Both the position numbers and the translations under genes were made by a program. 64,000 bases of DNA, from positions 124,001-188,000 of the forward strand of contig NZ_LAQL01000007.1 in the NCBI RefSeq assembly GCF_001026905.1. Direction: 5' to 3'. Below the pieces are notes generated by a model, which was not told the origin of the DNA, did no database searches, and saw only the letters and a list, made by a program, of their open reading frames with translations. This DNA comes from Kiloniella spongiae (GTDB lineage Bacteria > Pseudomonadota > Alphaproteobacteria > Kiloniellales > Kiloniellaceae). Positions 17,973 to 26,709 of the stretch are shown here, in pieces. Position 1 is the first letter of the stretch; every line of letters starts with the position of its first letter.

Positions 17973-19199
17973 ATGGTCGTGCCGTATCGCCCACTTGTTC
18001 AAAGCCTATTGACTTCTCGTCGATCTCATTCCGAGAAAAGCACTGTTAGAGCAAAAAAATCAGATCATGAAATTAGTCGTCGTCATCTTTTAAAAGGTAC
18101 GATTGGTCTTGCCGGGATTGGTTGTGCATCATCCTTTCTTGCATCACCTTCTCTTGCATCACCGGCCATTAGCGCAGAACAGGAATTAGAAGTCTTTTCC
18201 TGGCAGGGGTATTTCAGTGATGAAATGATTGCGGAGTTCAAAAAAGATACCGGCATTCAAATTTATTTGACGGAATACGACAGTAATAGTGAAGCCCTGC
18301 TTACCTTGAAAGCGACCAAGGGGTACGGATTTGATCTGGTTTTTCCGTCGTCTTCCTTTTTAACAAACTGGTATTTGGCCAAAGATCTTTTACGGCCGAT
18401 TGAAGAGGAAAAACTTAATCTTGACCTTATACATAGCAGTATTTTGAAGAATGCTGAAAATATGGGGACGATATACAGGGGGCGGAGATATGCATTACCT
18501 TTTGCCTGGGGCTGCGAAGGTATCGTGTTCGATAGCATTTTGAGAGACTATCAACCGGGTGAACTTTCGTGGAATGACCAATGGTCAATTGAAAACAAAG
18601 GCTTTGTCGCAACGCGTCCAGAATCCGCACTGACGTCAATGGCATTGATGCTGGATGGTACTGGTGAGCGTTTGAATTCAGCCTATGTCAACGAAGATCT
18701 TGCCCGCCAGATTCTGGGGGAAGCCCTTCTTTTTGCCCAAGAGCATAAATCACATGTCCGCCAATTTTGGATGGATACAGAAGGTTTAGCCTCGGCCTTT
18801 ACACTTAATAATTGCGTTATTGGACAAGGTTGGGGAGGTGCAGCGCATACACTATGGAAGCAAACAACCAGCAGGTTTAAATTTCTGGCCCCGAAAGAAG
18901 GAGCGCTCGCATGGATGGATACACTTGCCATTCCAGAGGGAAGCCAGAATGTGGATCAGAGCTATGAGCTGATCAACTGGCTGTTCTCGCCAAAGGGAGC
19001 TGGAATGTTTATGGCCTATTCTGGGTATAATTCTGCTGTGAAAGATGCCCATGAAGAGTTGGATCTTGCAGCACAGGAACGATTTAATTTTTCGTATGAT
19101 GACGGCAAGATGATCGACGATCTCTATTGGCTTAAACCCGAGGTCGCTTGGTTCAAAGATTTACGGGATGTGTATGTGCGGAAATACATAGAAGCCTGA
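17973..19199 (+). CDS. Tat-exported polyamine-type substrate-binding protein (orphan)
   Basis: About 408 residues. A twin-arginine motif (SRRHLLKG) followed by a hydrophobic, alanine/serine-rich stretch marks Tat export. The mature part matches the PotD-like family (FSWQGYFSDEMIAEFKKD; LPFAWGCEGIVFDS; GQGWGGAAHTLW). It is a diverged paalogue-type relative of the binding protein at 13329 and has no transporter of its own, so it may feed the adjacent ABC system or act as a sensor. The start is uncertain: ATG 17973 is used, while TTG 17928 adds 15 residues. The 40 residues before the RR motif are unusually long. Confidence 0.78.
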   Translation: MVVPYRPLVQSLLTSRRSHSEKSTVRAKKSDHEISRRHLLKGTIGLAGIGCASSFLASPSLASPAISAEQELEVFSWQGYFSDEMIAEFKKDTGIQIYLTEYDSNSEALLTLKATKGYGFDLVFPSSSFLTNWYLAKDLLRPIEEEKLNLDLIHSSILKNAENMGTIYRGRRYALPFAWGCEGIVFDSILRDYQPGELSWNDQWSIENKGFVATRPESALTSMALMLDGTGERLNSAYVNEDLARQILGEALLFAQEHKSHVRQFWMDTEGLASAFTLNNCVIGQGWGGAAHTLWKQTTSRFKFLAPKEGALAWMDTLAIPEGSQNVDQSYELINWLFSPKGAGMFMAYSGYNSAVKDAHEELDLAAQERFNFSYDDGKMIDDLYWLKPEVAWFKDLRDVYVRKYIEA

Positions 19200-19472
19200 T
19201 TTTTCTATTCAGTTTCTTGAAAGGTAAAAAATTGCCTTTTGCCGCAATGCTGGCATTAGAATGAATGCTGGCAGCATAATTCGGGTATTCGACTTCAAAT
19301 ATTGTGTATACTGTTGATGGTAAAGGCTAACTTGTAAGATGGGTCGAGTTTAATTTTTATGTGAATTGAAATTTTATGTTATTAAAAGCCACAATAAAGT
19401 CGTTTTTGTACAAACAGTAGAGGGTTTGCGATCTATACTAACTATATGATGCACAGGAAAAGGAATTGTGAC

Positions 19473-20015
19473 ATGGCGAATACCATTATCCTTACAGTTA
19501 TTGGCTCTGACCGGCCTGGGTTGGTTGATGACTTGTCCACTATGGTAAATAAGCATGGTGGGAATTGGCTGGAAAGCCGGATGACCAGATTATCAAATAC
19601 CTTTGCAGGTATTGTTCGCGTTTCAGTTCCTGAAGCTAATCATGAAGCGCTTGAGCGTGATATTCAATCTCTGGGGTGCGCAAACTGCCAGTTGATCATC
19701 GAACAAGAAGCTAAATCAGGTTCTGATGAGACACTACGTGAGCTTAGCCTGGAAATTATTGGCCCGGATCACCCCGGAATCGTTCAAGATATTTCCCATG
19801 CTCTGGCAGAGAAGAAAATAGGGATCAATGAAATTTCTACTGACTGTCAGGATGGCGCGATGTCTTCTGAGAGGATTTTCAGCGCCGAGATTAACATTGC
19901 TATCCCGTCATCTGTTCCTGTTGATAGTATTCGTGATCAGCTGGAAGATCTGGCAAATCAGTTATTTGTCGATATCACAATGGATGATTTACAAGGAACT
20001 GTGACACGGATTTAA
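19473..20015 (+). CDS. GcvR-like tandem ACT-domain protein
   Basis: A 180-residue protein with two ACT domains: residues 3-75 (LTVIGSDRPGLVDDLSTMVN) and about 90-170 (LEIIGPDHPGIVQDISHALA). The GxDxPGLV-type motif of each is the amino-acid-binding turn. The layout matches GcvR, which in E. coli antagonises the glycine-cleavage activator GcvA, but no gcv genes are in the window. The start at 19473 is chosen because AGGA lies upstream and the first ACT strand begins right after it; the frame is open nine codons further. Confidence 0.8.
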   Translation: MANTIILTVIGSDRPGLVDDLSTMVNKHGGNWLESRMTRLSNTFAGIVRVSVPEANHEALERDIQSLGCANCQLIIEQEAKSGSDETLRELSLEIIGPDHPGIVQDISHALAEKKIGINEISTDCQDGAMSSERIFSAEINIAIPSSVPVDSIRDQLEDLANQLFVDITMDDLQGTVTRI

Positions 20016-20069
20016 ACCCGTATTCTATCGATCATTTATAAAGACAGTCAAAAGCTGGTTCTGAAGATA

Positions 20070-20768
20070 CTATGGATTTTCAGGAAGTAACCAGTTGATG
20101 GCTGTCTTTTTTTGTTGTTCCAAATAAGTATTTGCTGTTGAGAAATGCTGATTGCCAAAAAAACCGCGATGTGCGCTGAGAGGGGAGGGATGCGGCGATT
20201 GCAAAACAAGATGTCGATCACGATCAATGACGGCACCTTTCTTTTGCGCATAACTTCCCCATAGCATAAAGACTAATCCGTCATGCCGATCGTTGAGCGT
20301 TTCGATTATTTTGTCCGTGAAGAGTTCCCAGCCGCGCCCTTGATGTGATCCGGCTTTGTTTTGCTCGACGGTTAAAACTGAATTAAGCAGTAAGACGCCC
20401 TGTTCGGCCCAAGAGTTTAGGAAGCCATGGGCAGGTTGATGAATATCAAGATCCTGTTCCATTTCTTTATAAATATTCCTAAGAGAAGGCGGAATGGGGA
20501 CATCGGGTCTTACTGAAAAACACAAACCATGAGCTTGCCCTGGTCCGTGGTAAGGATCTTGTCCTAAAATAACGATTTTGACTTTATCGATCGGTGTGAG
20601 ATCAAGCGCCTGAAAGTACTCATTTCCCTTGGGGAAGATAACTTTTCGATTGTCCTTTTGCTGTTTCAAAAAAACTTTCAAGTTGCGCATGTAATCTTTG
20701 CTGAACTCAGAAGACAGGGCTTCTTTCCAGCTCGGGTCGAGCTTGATGGTGTCTGATGGTGTACTCAT
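20070..20768 (-). CDS. ung: Uracil-DNA glycosylase (family 1)
   Basis: A 232-residue enzyme that removes uracil from DNA to start base-excision repair. The water-activating motif [13 protein letters not shown] has its catalytic aspartate at D71. The C-terminal [13 protein letters not shown] motif supplies the histidine and the minor-groove loop. The open frame runs back to 20882 into the LysR gene; the ATG at 20768 gives the family's normal length and is preferred. It lies 37 bases downstream of the LysR stop on the same strand and may be co-transcribed. Confidence 0.96.
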   Translation of the reverse strand: MSTPSDTIKLDPSWKEALSSEFSKDYMRNLKVFLKQQKDNRKVIFPKGNEYFQALDLTPIDKVKIVILGQDPYHGPGQAHGLCFSVRPDVPIPPSLRNIYKEMEQDLDIHQPAHGFLNSWAEQGVLLLNSVLTVEQNKAGSHQGRGWELFTDKIIETLNDRHDGLVFMLWGSYAQKKGAVIDRDRHLVLQSPHPSPLSAHRGFFGNQHFSTANTYLEQQKKTAINWLLPENP

Positions 20769-20805
20769 CACAGATATTGGTTGGTCTCTATCGTTAAGAA
20801 TGGTT

Positions 20806-21723
20806 TCAGCTTTCTTGTCCAGCTTCATGCAACAGTTTTTCGACATCCAAACGCTTGGTATGTTTGAAGAACTCTTTGGCAATGGGCGAACTCGGTTCTC
20901 TTTTTGCGATAATCATACCGATCTTATTAACAAGTCTTGGCTCAGAAAGCGGGATGGCAACAACGCCTTCCAAATTTCGCAGAACATGAATCAGGCTGAT
21001 AGGAACGATGCTGGACGTATTCCCAAATCTCGTTTCATGCAGAAGCTGTGTAATGGAATTTGTTTGCGTGTGGGGAGTGACGAAACAGTCTAATTCTTCA
21101 AAAGTTTTGTCAATAATGCGGCGGTACTGCATATCACGCGTCAAAAGGCTGAGCGGGATTTCGGCGGCTTCCTGCCAGGTAATCGTCTTGTGATCTTTCA
21201 GAGGGCCGTCTGCTTTGTGAATGAGGGAGTATTCTTCGTGATATAACTCGTGGCTCTCGACGTTGGTACTAAGTTCGCTGCTCAGATAAGTGACGCCGAC
21301 TTCTAGATCGAATTTTTCCAAACCTAGCTGAATCTCTGCTGAGGAGAGAGATAAAATGGAAACGGTTATGTTCGGGTGGGCTTCGCAAAAAGGATTTTTG
21401 ATGAGTGACATCATCGGCATGGCTGATGGAATGGCCCCGATACGAAGATGCCCGGCCAAGCCTTTACTCATTTGGCTTAGGGATTGTTTCAAAGTACGGG
21501 CTTCTGCCAAAATGCGCTGTGCGATGGAGACAACCAGTTCTCCCTCGGTTGTTAATCCCTGAAAACTGCGCTCTCGCTTGACGATTGGAACGCCAAGTTC
21601 ATTTTCCAGCTGTCGAATTCTGGCGGAAAAAGCGGGCTGTGAAATGTTGCAGTTTTTAGCTGCTCGTCCAAAATGCTTTTCGCGCGCCAGCGCACAGAGT
21701 AGTTCCAATTGGCGCAAATCCAA
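20806..21723 (-). CDS. LysR-family transcriptional regulator
   Basis: A 305-residue LTTR. An N-terminal helix-turn-helix (residues 1-60, [37 protein letters not shown]) is followed by an effector domain from about residue 90. The start is probably TTG at 21723: a perfect AGGAGG lies eight bases upstream, and this gives the usual LDLRQLEL beginning. An upstream GTG at 21732 abuts that Shine-Dalgarno and is less likely. The effector domain belongs to the CbbR/CynR-like group, but no obvious target operon is adjacent. An inverted repeat at 21814-21846 is a possible operator. Confidence 0.85.
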   Translation of the reverse strand: MDLRQLELLCALAREKHFGRAAKNCNISQPAFSARIRQLENELGVPIVKRERSFQGLTTEGELVVSIAQRILAEARTLKQSLSQMSKGLAGHLRIGAIPSAMPMMSLIKNPFCEAHPNITVSILSLSSAEIQLGLEKFDLEVGVTYLSSELSTNVESHELYHEEYSLIHKADGPLKDHKTITWQEAAEIPLSLLTRDMQYRRIIDKTFEELDCFVTPHTQTNSITQLLHETRFGNTSSIVPISLIHVLRNLEGVVAIPLSEPRLVNKIGMIIAKREPSSPIAKEFFKHTKRLDVEKLLHEAGQES

Positions 21724-21813
21724 GGTCGTCACCTCCTGTGGTGCAGTGAGTTTATTGTTTTGTTATTATTTTAGAACTACGGCGTGCCGAATTCCTGACA
21801 TAAGGATATATAT

Positions 21814-21846
21814 AACATATCCCTAAAAGATATAAGGGGATATGTT
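21814..21846. promoter_or_regulatory. Inverted repeat upstream of LysR gene
   Basis: AACATATCCC and GGGATATGTT, perfect 10-base arms 13 bases apart, about 90 bases upstream of the LysR start. There is no U-run on either side, so an operator (autoregulation) is more likely than a terminator for the upstream UbiH-type gene. Confidence 0.4.
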
Positions 21847-21901
21847 TTGAAAGCCATTCATCAAAGCGCCAATGTCATATAACTCTGGCGACATTCGTCG
21901 A

Positions 21902-23161
21902 TTATTTTTTTATTTCCTTGCCAGTCATTAGACTTGGGGTGCCTAGGGGAGACGTCATACCTGATTTCATCATGAAATGGCGTAAGGGGGCAAAATTCCG
22001 GACTGCGGACAACCCAAGATCCCGGACCTTGTGCAGGATTGCGCTGTCATTAGATGCAAATCTGTTTAGGCCGTCTGCTGCGGCTAAGCGAGTAAAAACA
22101 TCAAAGCGCCTGGCTCTGTCATATTCTTCGAGCAACTGAATGTCACCGAGATCGTTTCCTTTATTGTTTTGGTCAATTAGTAGTTCTGCAAGAACAGCGA
22201 CATCTCGTAAGCTAAGGTTAAGTCCCTGGGCAGCAATCGGGGGCAACGCGTGTGCAGCTTCCGCAATCAGGGCAAAGCGTTGATCGTGAAAGGAATTGCT
22301 GAGCATGGCAGAAATGGGGAAACCGCCCCGTTTTCCAAACAGCTTTACAGTTCCCAAACGTCCTTTGATTTTCTCTTTAAGTGCCTTGGTAAAACCTTCT
22401 TCATCCAAACCAAGTAGTTTTTTTGCCAACGAGGTTTCTTCTACCCAGACAATGGAAGATCGTTTTCCCATCATGGGAACGAGGGTGAAAGGACCTGCGG
22501 GGTAATGGGTTTCTGTTGAGACGTTTTGGTGTGGCTTGCTGTGTTCTATATAACAAGTTATCGCTGTCTGTGGGTAAGGCCAAGACATGGATTTAATGCC
22601 GACGGCTTTACGGCTGGGGGAATTTTTTCCGTCTGCGCCAACCGTTAATTCTGCTATAGATTTCTGCCCGTTGGATAGATTGAGAATATAACCGTTTTCT
22701 CTGGCCTCTAGGGTTTCCATCTTTGTTGAGGTCAGGTGCGTGACAGAAGGGAGTTCATTTAATCTGTTACACAAAGCTCTTCGCAAAACGGCATTTGGTA
22801 CATTAAAACCAAAGGCGCTGTCGTTTATTTCCCGGGAATCAAAATTTGTTGAACTAGGGTATTTTTGTTTTCCCCGGGGCAGATTAACAATTCGCATGAC
22901 GGTTAGAGCTGTGGCGTATTCTTCACACCCAACCCAAGTGCCACAAGCATTGAGTAAATTGATCGAGTTTTGGATTAGTGCTGTTGTGCGGTTATCTTTT
23001 GCATCTTGATAAGGGTTTTCCGGCAAAGGAGGTTCAAGGTCAATCAGAAGTGTTTTTATGCCCGCTGTTCCAAGCGCTGCACAAAGACTTAACCCAGCCA
23101 ATCCTCCACCGATGATCTGAACCTGATTTGTTAGCATTGGGAGAGGGTTCTGGTTAGTCAT
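21902..23161 (-). CDS. UbiH/UbiF/COQ6-family FAD-dependent hydroxylase
   Basis: A 419-residue flavoprotein monooxygenase. The Rossmann GxGxxG motif for FAD is IIGGGLAGLSL (residues 16-26). The mid motif TVGADGKNSPSRKAVG holds the DG pair, and the second FAD motif GFPISAMLSN...ALIAEAAHALPPIAAQGLN fits ubiquinone ring hydroxylases. These enzymes add hydroxyls to the ubiquinone ring in aerobic biosynthesis. The usual GD in the second FAD motif reads as AEAAH here, a variation worth noting. It stands alone, followed by the LysR gene on the same strand. Which ring position it hydroxylates cannot be told. Confidence 0.85.
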   Translation of the reverse strand: MTNQNPLPMLTNQVQIIGGGLAGLSLCAALGTAGIKTLLIDLEPPLPENPYQDAKDNRTTALIQNSINLLNACGTWVGCEEYATALTVMRIVNLPRGKQKYPSSTNFDSREINDSAFGFNVPNAVLRRALCNRLNELPSVTHLTSTKMETLEARENGYILNLSNGQKSIAELTVGADGKNSPSRKAVGIKSMSWPYPQTAITCYIEHSKPHQNVSTETHYPAGPFTLVPMMGKRSSIVWVEETSLAKKLLGLDEEGFTKALKEKIKGRLGTVKLFGKRGGFPISAMLSNSFHDQRFALIAEAAHALPPIAAQGLNLSLRDVAVLAELLIDQNNKGNDLGDIQLLEEYDRARRFDVFTRLAAADGLNRFASNDSAILHKVRDLGLSAVRNFAPLRHFMMKSGMTSPLGTPSLMTGKEIKK

Positions 23162-23283
23162 TGTTTCTGGTTACACTTGTGCTGAATGCGAAATATATTG
23201 TTTTATATTTGAGGTACTCTCAAACTAGCAGTGGTGCAAGGCGTTGTCTTGTCACAGTTCTAAGATTTTTCATAATATGACAA

Positions 23284-23320
23284 AAAAATGGAGCCACTTA
23301 TACTCAAGGGCTCCATTTTT
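23284..23320 (-). terminator. Rho-independent terminator (bidirectional shape)
   Basis: AAAAATGGAGCC pairs with GGCTCCATTTTT. On the minus strand it follows the AsmA-like gene and runs into a U-stretch, so it ends that transcript before the UbiH-type gene. Confidence 0.82.
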
Positions 23321-23352
23321 ATTTACGTCTAGTCGATTAGCATAGGGTTTAT

Positions 23353-24189
23353 TTAGTCGCCAAGCAGACCTTTTAGAGCATCTCCAGCACCATCGGCTGC
23401 GTCTTTTAGGCCTTCGCCCGCACCTGAAGCAGCATCGCCCACTGTATCCGTGACTGCCGACGCACCATCGGCGACGCCATCGGCAACACCTTTGACCCCA
23501 TCAGTTACGCCCTTGGCTAACCCTTTCAGGTCAACAGATCCTAAAGCACCAGTGATGTTTTTGCTAACTGCGCCAAGAGCAGCTTTTAAAATAACATCAG
23601 GGCTGGCACCGCTGTCACCTTTGCCAATGTCTTTGAGATGGATGTTAGGTAAAGCAACATCAATTGTTTTGTCGCCAAGTGGAGCGGCGGCAACAGAAAT
23701 TTCGCCGTCATTAAGATACAGGTGTTCAACGATAAATTTAGGGCCTGAATCTGATCCACTATCTGAACTCTCAGACGAGTTACTATTTGTCTGGGCATTT
23801 TCGTTGATTGTATCAATGTTACTTTTCGAGGGGCCAACTTCATAAGTTATATGAGGAGCCGTTATTCTGATTTCGTTGATTATGACGACATCGTTTGCGA
23901 TAGAGGTCGGGTCAACTTTGATGCTGATGTTCTCGAATTTAAAAGCATCATCGGACTTAAAGCCTTCTGGGTTACTCATGGTAAAGCCGCTTAGGCTTCC
24001 CTCACCGGTGGTTGGAGAGATTGAGACATTATCCAGTGTGACTTCTGTCTGAGTCATGTCCGAAGCAACGCTTTCAACGGCTGCTTTGACGATTGAATCC
24101 AGAGATGAATATATAAAAATGACACCAACAACGATCAGTACAGCGATCGAGATGAGTGTGATGCCAGCAACTTTAATGGTCTTGTTCAT
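23353..24189 (-). CDS. AsmA-like membrane-anchored protein with repetitive C-terminus
   Basis: About 278 residues. One N-terminal transmembrane anchor (residues 5-28) is followed by a beta-rich AsmA/DUF748-like segment (VTLDNVSISPTTGEGSLSGF; DVVIINEIRITAPHITYEV), a serine-rich linker around 135-150 and a glycine/aspartate-rich C-terminus of repeated amphipathic GVADG/DAASGAG-like units. AsmA-type proteins bridge the periplasm, and some move lipids. The low-complexity tail is unusual for the family. The start at 24189 puts the anchor at the N-terminus; the frame is open 15 codons further. Function unknown. Confidence 0.6.
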   Translation of the reverse strand: MNKTIKVAGITLISIAVLIVVGVIFIYSSLDSIVKAAVESVASDMTQTEVTLDNVSISPTTGEGSLSGFTMSNPEGFKSDDAFKFENISIKVDPTSIANDVVIINEIRITAPHITYEVGPSKSNIDTINENAQTNSNSSESSDSGSDSGPKFIVEHLYLNDGEISVAAAPLGDKTIDVALPNIHLKDIGKGDSGASPDVILKAALGAVSKNITGALGSVDLKGLAKGVTDGVKGVADGVADGASAVTDTVGDAASGAGEGLKDAADGAGDALKGLLGD

Positions 24190-24922
24190 TGTTTCAGGCT
24201 TCCCCGAGGTTTTTGTGATAGGGCACTTAAACATCTGTGACAGCTAAAATCTATAGGTAGATGCCGCAAAACGATGTCATTTCTGAGTAAAATATTGGAA
24301 GGACGGGGGGTAATTGGCTGAGTGAATCCATATAAACCAAGAGGTTTTAGTATAGTAAATATGGTTAACGCTTGAAGTAAAAAGGTTAATTTAAATAAGA
24401 GGTGTTTTAAGACTGTTTCGAATGCTTTTTGCCAGTTGTAATTTTGTCACAGGGGGCTTTTTAAATAAAAATTGTTAACGTGAAGAATTCATTGAAAAAG
24501 GATCTTTCTTTAAAAAGTGTTATTTATCAATTGATTGATTGTTTTCAATTTTCTTGGAAGCGAAGTCTCATTTTTATCACAATAAATAAGGTCGCTTTTC
24601 ATTAGGTAGCATAGGGACCATGCGAAAGTTGCATGGCTTATTATTTTTTATTTAAAGTAATAACGATATTTTTAAAGTAATAGATGTTTTTAGTTTGTGT
24701 ATTCATTGGTGATATAAGTAATTTTGTGTGCTTTTGTCTCTAATTCATGATAAATATTTCTTTGACTCTTGATGTTAATCTCTTGTAAAGATTTGAACGT
24801 AGCAAGCGACATAGGGTTGTTTGTTTTCTATTCATCCCCATATCGGGGTACGCTCACAATGATACAGGCTGTGTGAGCACGGGCTTGAAGAAGCTGCTGA
24901 AGTGATAAACTGAGGTACTTAA
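24190..24922. other. Long AT-rich intergenic region with structured leader
   Basis: More than 700 bases without a credible ORF between the AsmA-like gene and the cell-wall hydrolase. It holds a hairpin at 24618-24636 (CCATGC/GCATGG), a 12-base direct repeat with 20-base spacing (24651-24682) and, close to the hydrolase, a CCCC/GGGG hairpin near 24837-24848 and another at 24852-24878 (GCTCACA/TGTGAGC). Promoters and a long 5' leader are likely; I recognise no known riboswitch class. Confidence 0.5.
24651..24682. repeat. Direct repeat TTTAAAGTAATA x2
   Basis: Two identical 12-base copies start exactly 20 bases apart (24651 and 24671), which puts them on the same face of the helix. They are compatible with an activator or response-regulator site, about 240 bases upstream of the cell-wall hydrolase gene. 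Confidence 0.45.
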
Positions 24923-25612
24923 ATGAGACGTGGTTTACGACAGATCAGACGGATGGGATATCGGCTACGTGGCCAATTCCGCAGTCATTGGTATGGATTT
25001 TCATCATTCCTTTTTGCGCTTGTTATCAGCGCTGGTTTGATTGCACCAGATGCACAGAAGAACGCGCAAGCTGTTCAAGTTGCTGAAGGTGACTTTATTT
25101 CCCCTGTTGATGTGAGGCCTTTAGCACGTGATTACGCTGTTCTGCCAGAGCTGGAACGCCGTCGCCCAACACCAGCTAGCTATGATACTGAATTAGAGTG
25201 TCTGGCACAGAACATCTATTTTGAATCTCGTAGTGAGAATACAAGTGGGAAACGTGCTGTTGCCCATGTTGTTCTCAATCGCGTTGCTAGCAAAAGATTT
25301 CCTTCGACTATTTGTGGTGTCGTGCAGCAAGGTGGATCTTCTCGTCTAAACAAATGCCAATTCTCTTGGTGGTGTGATGGCAAGAAGGACGAGATCAAAG
25401 ATCAGGCATCTTGGGAAGAAGCGCAAAAGCTTGCACGCTATGTATATTGGGGCGTTTCCAATGATGTAAGCGAAGGAGCTCTTTGGTATCACGCTGATTA
25501 TGTGAATCCTAAATGGCGTACCGCTTTTGATGAAGGACCAACAATCGGGCGTCACATTTTCTATCGCGAGAAAACGGATGATCTGGAAGTTGCTTCTCTT
25601 GAAGTGAAGTGA
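24923..25612 (+). CDS. Cell wall hydrolase (SleB/CwlJ-like, Hydrolase_2)
   Basis: A 229-residue peptidoglycan hydrolase. A basic N-terminus and one hydrophobic segment (residues 22-42) act as membrane anchor or signal. The SleB-type domain covers about 88-215, with LECLAQNIYFESRSE (including the catalytic glutamate), AVAHVVLNRV, CQFSWWCDG and ALWYHADYVNPKW. The family includes spore cortex lytic enzymes, but in alphaproteobacteria such proteins serve cell-wall remodelling. A GAGGT Shine-Dalgarno precedes the ATG. A long structured leader upstream and a strong terminator downstream make it a single-gene unit. Confidence 0.88.
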   Translation: MRRGLRQIRRMGYRLRGQFRSHWYGFSSFLFALVISAGLIAPDAQKNAQAVQVAEGDFISPVDVRPLARDYAVLPELERRRPTPASYDTELECLAQNIYFESRSENTSGKRAVAHVVLNRVASKRFPSTICGVVQQGGSSRLNKCQFSWWCDGKKDEIKDQASWEEAQKLARYVYWGVSNDVSEGALWYHADYVNPKWRTAFDEGPTIGRHIFYREKTDDLEVASLEVK

Positions 25613-25634
25613 TTTACTGCTGAAGTCAAAATGT

Positions 25635-25667
25635 AAAAAAGCGCCAATTTCTATGGCGCTTTTTTTG
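25635..25667 (+). terminator. Rho-independent terminator (bidirectional shape)
   Basis: AAAAAAGCGCCA pairs with TGGCGCTTTTTT, followed by further T residues. It separates the cell-wall hydrolase gene from the convergent CMD gene and can serve both. Confidence 0.88.
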
Positions 25668-25693
25668 TATCGGAATGATTTTTTATATAACCA

Positions 25694-26095
25694 CTATTGT
25701 GTCTTTTGAGCTTCAAAAACTTCTTTTGCCGTATTTAATCCATTAATTGCAGCAGGTAAGCCACCGTATACGGCCATTTGCCAGATTGCTTCTGCAATTT
25801 CTTTTTTATTGGCCCCACTTTTGAGCGCATGCTCGATATTGATTTTAAGCTGAGGTGCTGTATGTCCACCCAACACAGTTAATGCAGCAACCGTACAGAG
25901 CTGTCTGGTTTTTGCATCAAGGCCTTCTCGGCAATAATGGCGCCCATAGGCCCATTCAATAAGACTTTCTGACATGTCCGGAACCATAGCATCATAACGC
26001 TCTCCTAAAATTTTCTCTATATTTGGGGCCAAATTTTCTGCTGCATAGTCACGTCCCTTTTGGAGTGCTGATTTATCCATTGTTTTAATCGTCAT
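25694..26095 (-). CDS. Carboxymuconolactone decarboxylase (CMD) family protein
   Basis: A 133-residue all-helical protein of the gamma-CMD/AhpD-like family. The core is CREGLDAKTRQLCTVAALTV followed by LGGHTAPQLKINIEHAL and IAEAIWQMAVYGGLPAAING. It has no CxxC peroxidatic pair, so AhpD-like thiol peroxidase activity is unlikely; the gamma-CMD-type histidine (GGHTAPQL) is present. It overlaps the MerR gene by 11 bases and is translated from the same operon. The context suggests a response to an electrophile or aldehyde rather than protocatechuate breakdown, since no pca genes are near. Confidence 0.85.
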   Translation of the reverse strand: MTIKTMDKSALQKGRDYAAENLAPNIEKILGERYDAMVPDMSESLIEWAYGRHYCREGLDAKTRQLCTVAALTVLGGHTAPQLKINIEHALKSGANKKEIAEAIWQMAVYGGLPAAINGLNTAKEVFEAQKTQ

Positions 26096-26507
26096 TTTTC
26101 AAAATACCTTTGGTTTGAACTCCGGCTTCCAGCGGGGAGTTTACTTTACTATCGGATGCTTCTATTTTTTTGTACAAATCAATTTTGTAATTCAACAAAT
26201 TCAGGCAATCAGAAAGTTCTGTGATCTTGTCTTTGACAATTTCCCGCCTTTCTTCAAGCATCTGGCGTCGCTGACTTGCAGTCTCTGGCCCAAGTTCTCT
26301 CAAAGCGGCGTAGTGGGCCATGTCCTTGACGCCCATTCCAGTGGCCCGGAGCTTCTTTAAAAAGCTGATCCAGTCTTTGATGGAAGGCTGGTACACTCGC
26401 CGTCCACCGTGATCTCTGTTGGTGTCTGGGATCAAACCGATCTTTTCGTAATAACGAAGAGTATCTATGGAGAGACCACTCTGGGCTGAAAGCTCACCGA
26501 TATACAT
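26085..26507 (-). CDS. MerR-family transcriptional regulator
   Basis: A 140-residue MerR protein. The N-terminal winged helix-turn-helix is YIGELSAQSGLSIDTLRYYE with GLIPDTNRDHGGRRVY, and a coiled-coil dimerisation helix covers about residues 80-118. It has one cysteine, in the coiled coil, and no metal-binding cysteine cluster, so a small organic or electrophilic signal is more likely than a metal. Closest in style to AdhR/NmlR-type regulators that flank CMD genes. A promoter with the 19-base spacer typical of MerR control lies upstream (26610-26640). Confidence 0.88.
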   Translation of the reverse strand: MYIGELSAQSGLSIDTLRYYEKIGLIPDTNRDHGGRRVYQPSIKDWISFLKKLRATGMGVKDMAHYAALRELGPETASQRRQMLEERREIVKDKITELSDCLNLLNYKIDLYKKIEASDSKVNSPLEAGVQTKGILKNDD

Positions 26508-26609
26508 AACTTTTCTCGTCCATTTGTTCGCGAATAGAAGCGTTTACCTGCATCGTGCTTTTGGGCACTGCGTCAACGCTCTCTATGCTCTTTGGGATAG
26601 ATAAATTAT

Positions 26610-26640
26610 ATCGTAAATGCTGGAGCACACTCTAGGTCAA
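26610..26640 (-). promoter_or_regulatory. MerR-type promoter with 19-base spacer
   Basis: Reading on the minus strand: -35 TTGACC (26635-26640), a 19-base spacer holding the imperfect dyad CTAGAG-TGTG-CTCCAG, and -10 TACGAT (26610-26615). Overlong spacers around a dyad are the hallmark of MerR-controlled promoters, which the regulator untwists. It reads towards the merR-CMD operon about 100 bases away, implying autoregulation. Confidence 0.6.
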
Positions 26641-26709
26641 GAGTGTTTTTATAAAAGAATTTAAATATGTAGGGAGTTGTAGGATTTTATGCGTCAGTTG
26701 GGGATTGAT

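Noticed and set aside
19473-20015. Functional glycine-cleavage repressor GcvR
   Set aside because: Fold fits, but no gcv genes or gcvA-type gene are in the window, so the specific role is not claimed.
24840-24922. Known riboswitch upstream of the cell-wall hydrolase
   Set aside because: Hairpins are present but I see none of the conserved cores of SAM, cobalamin, glycine, TPP or FMN classes.
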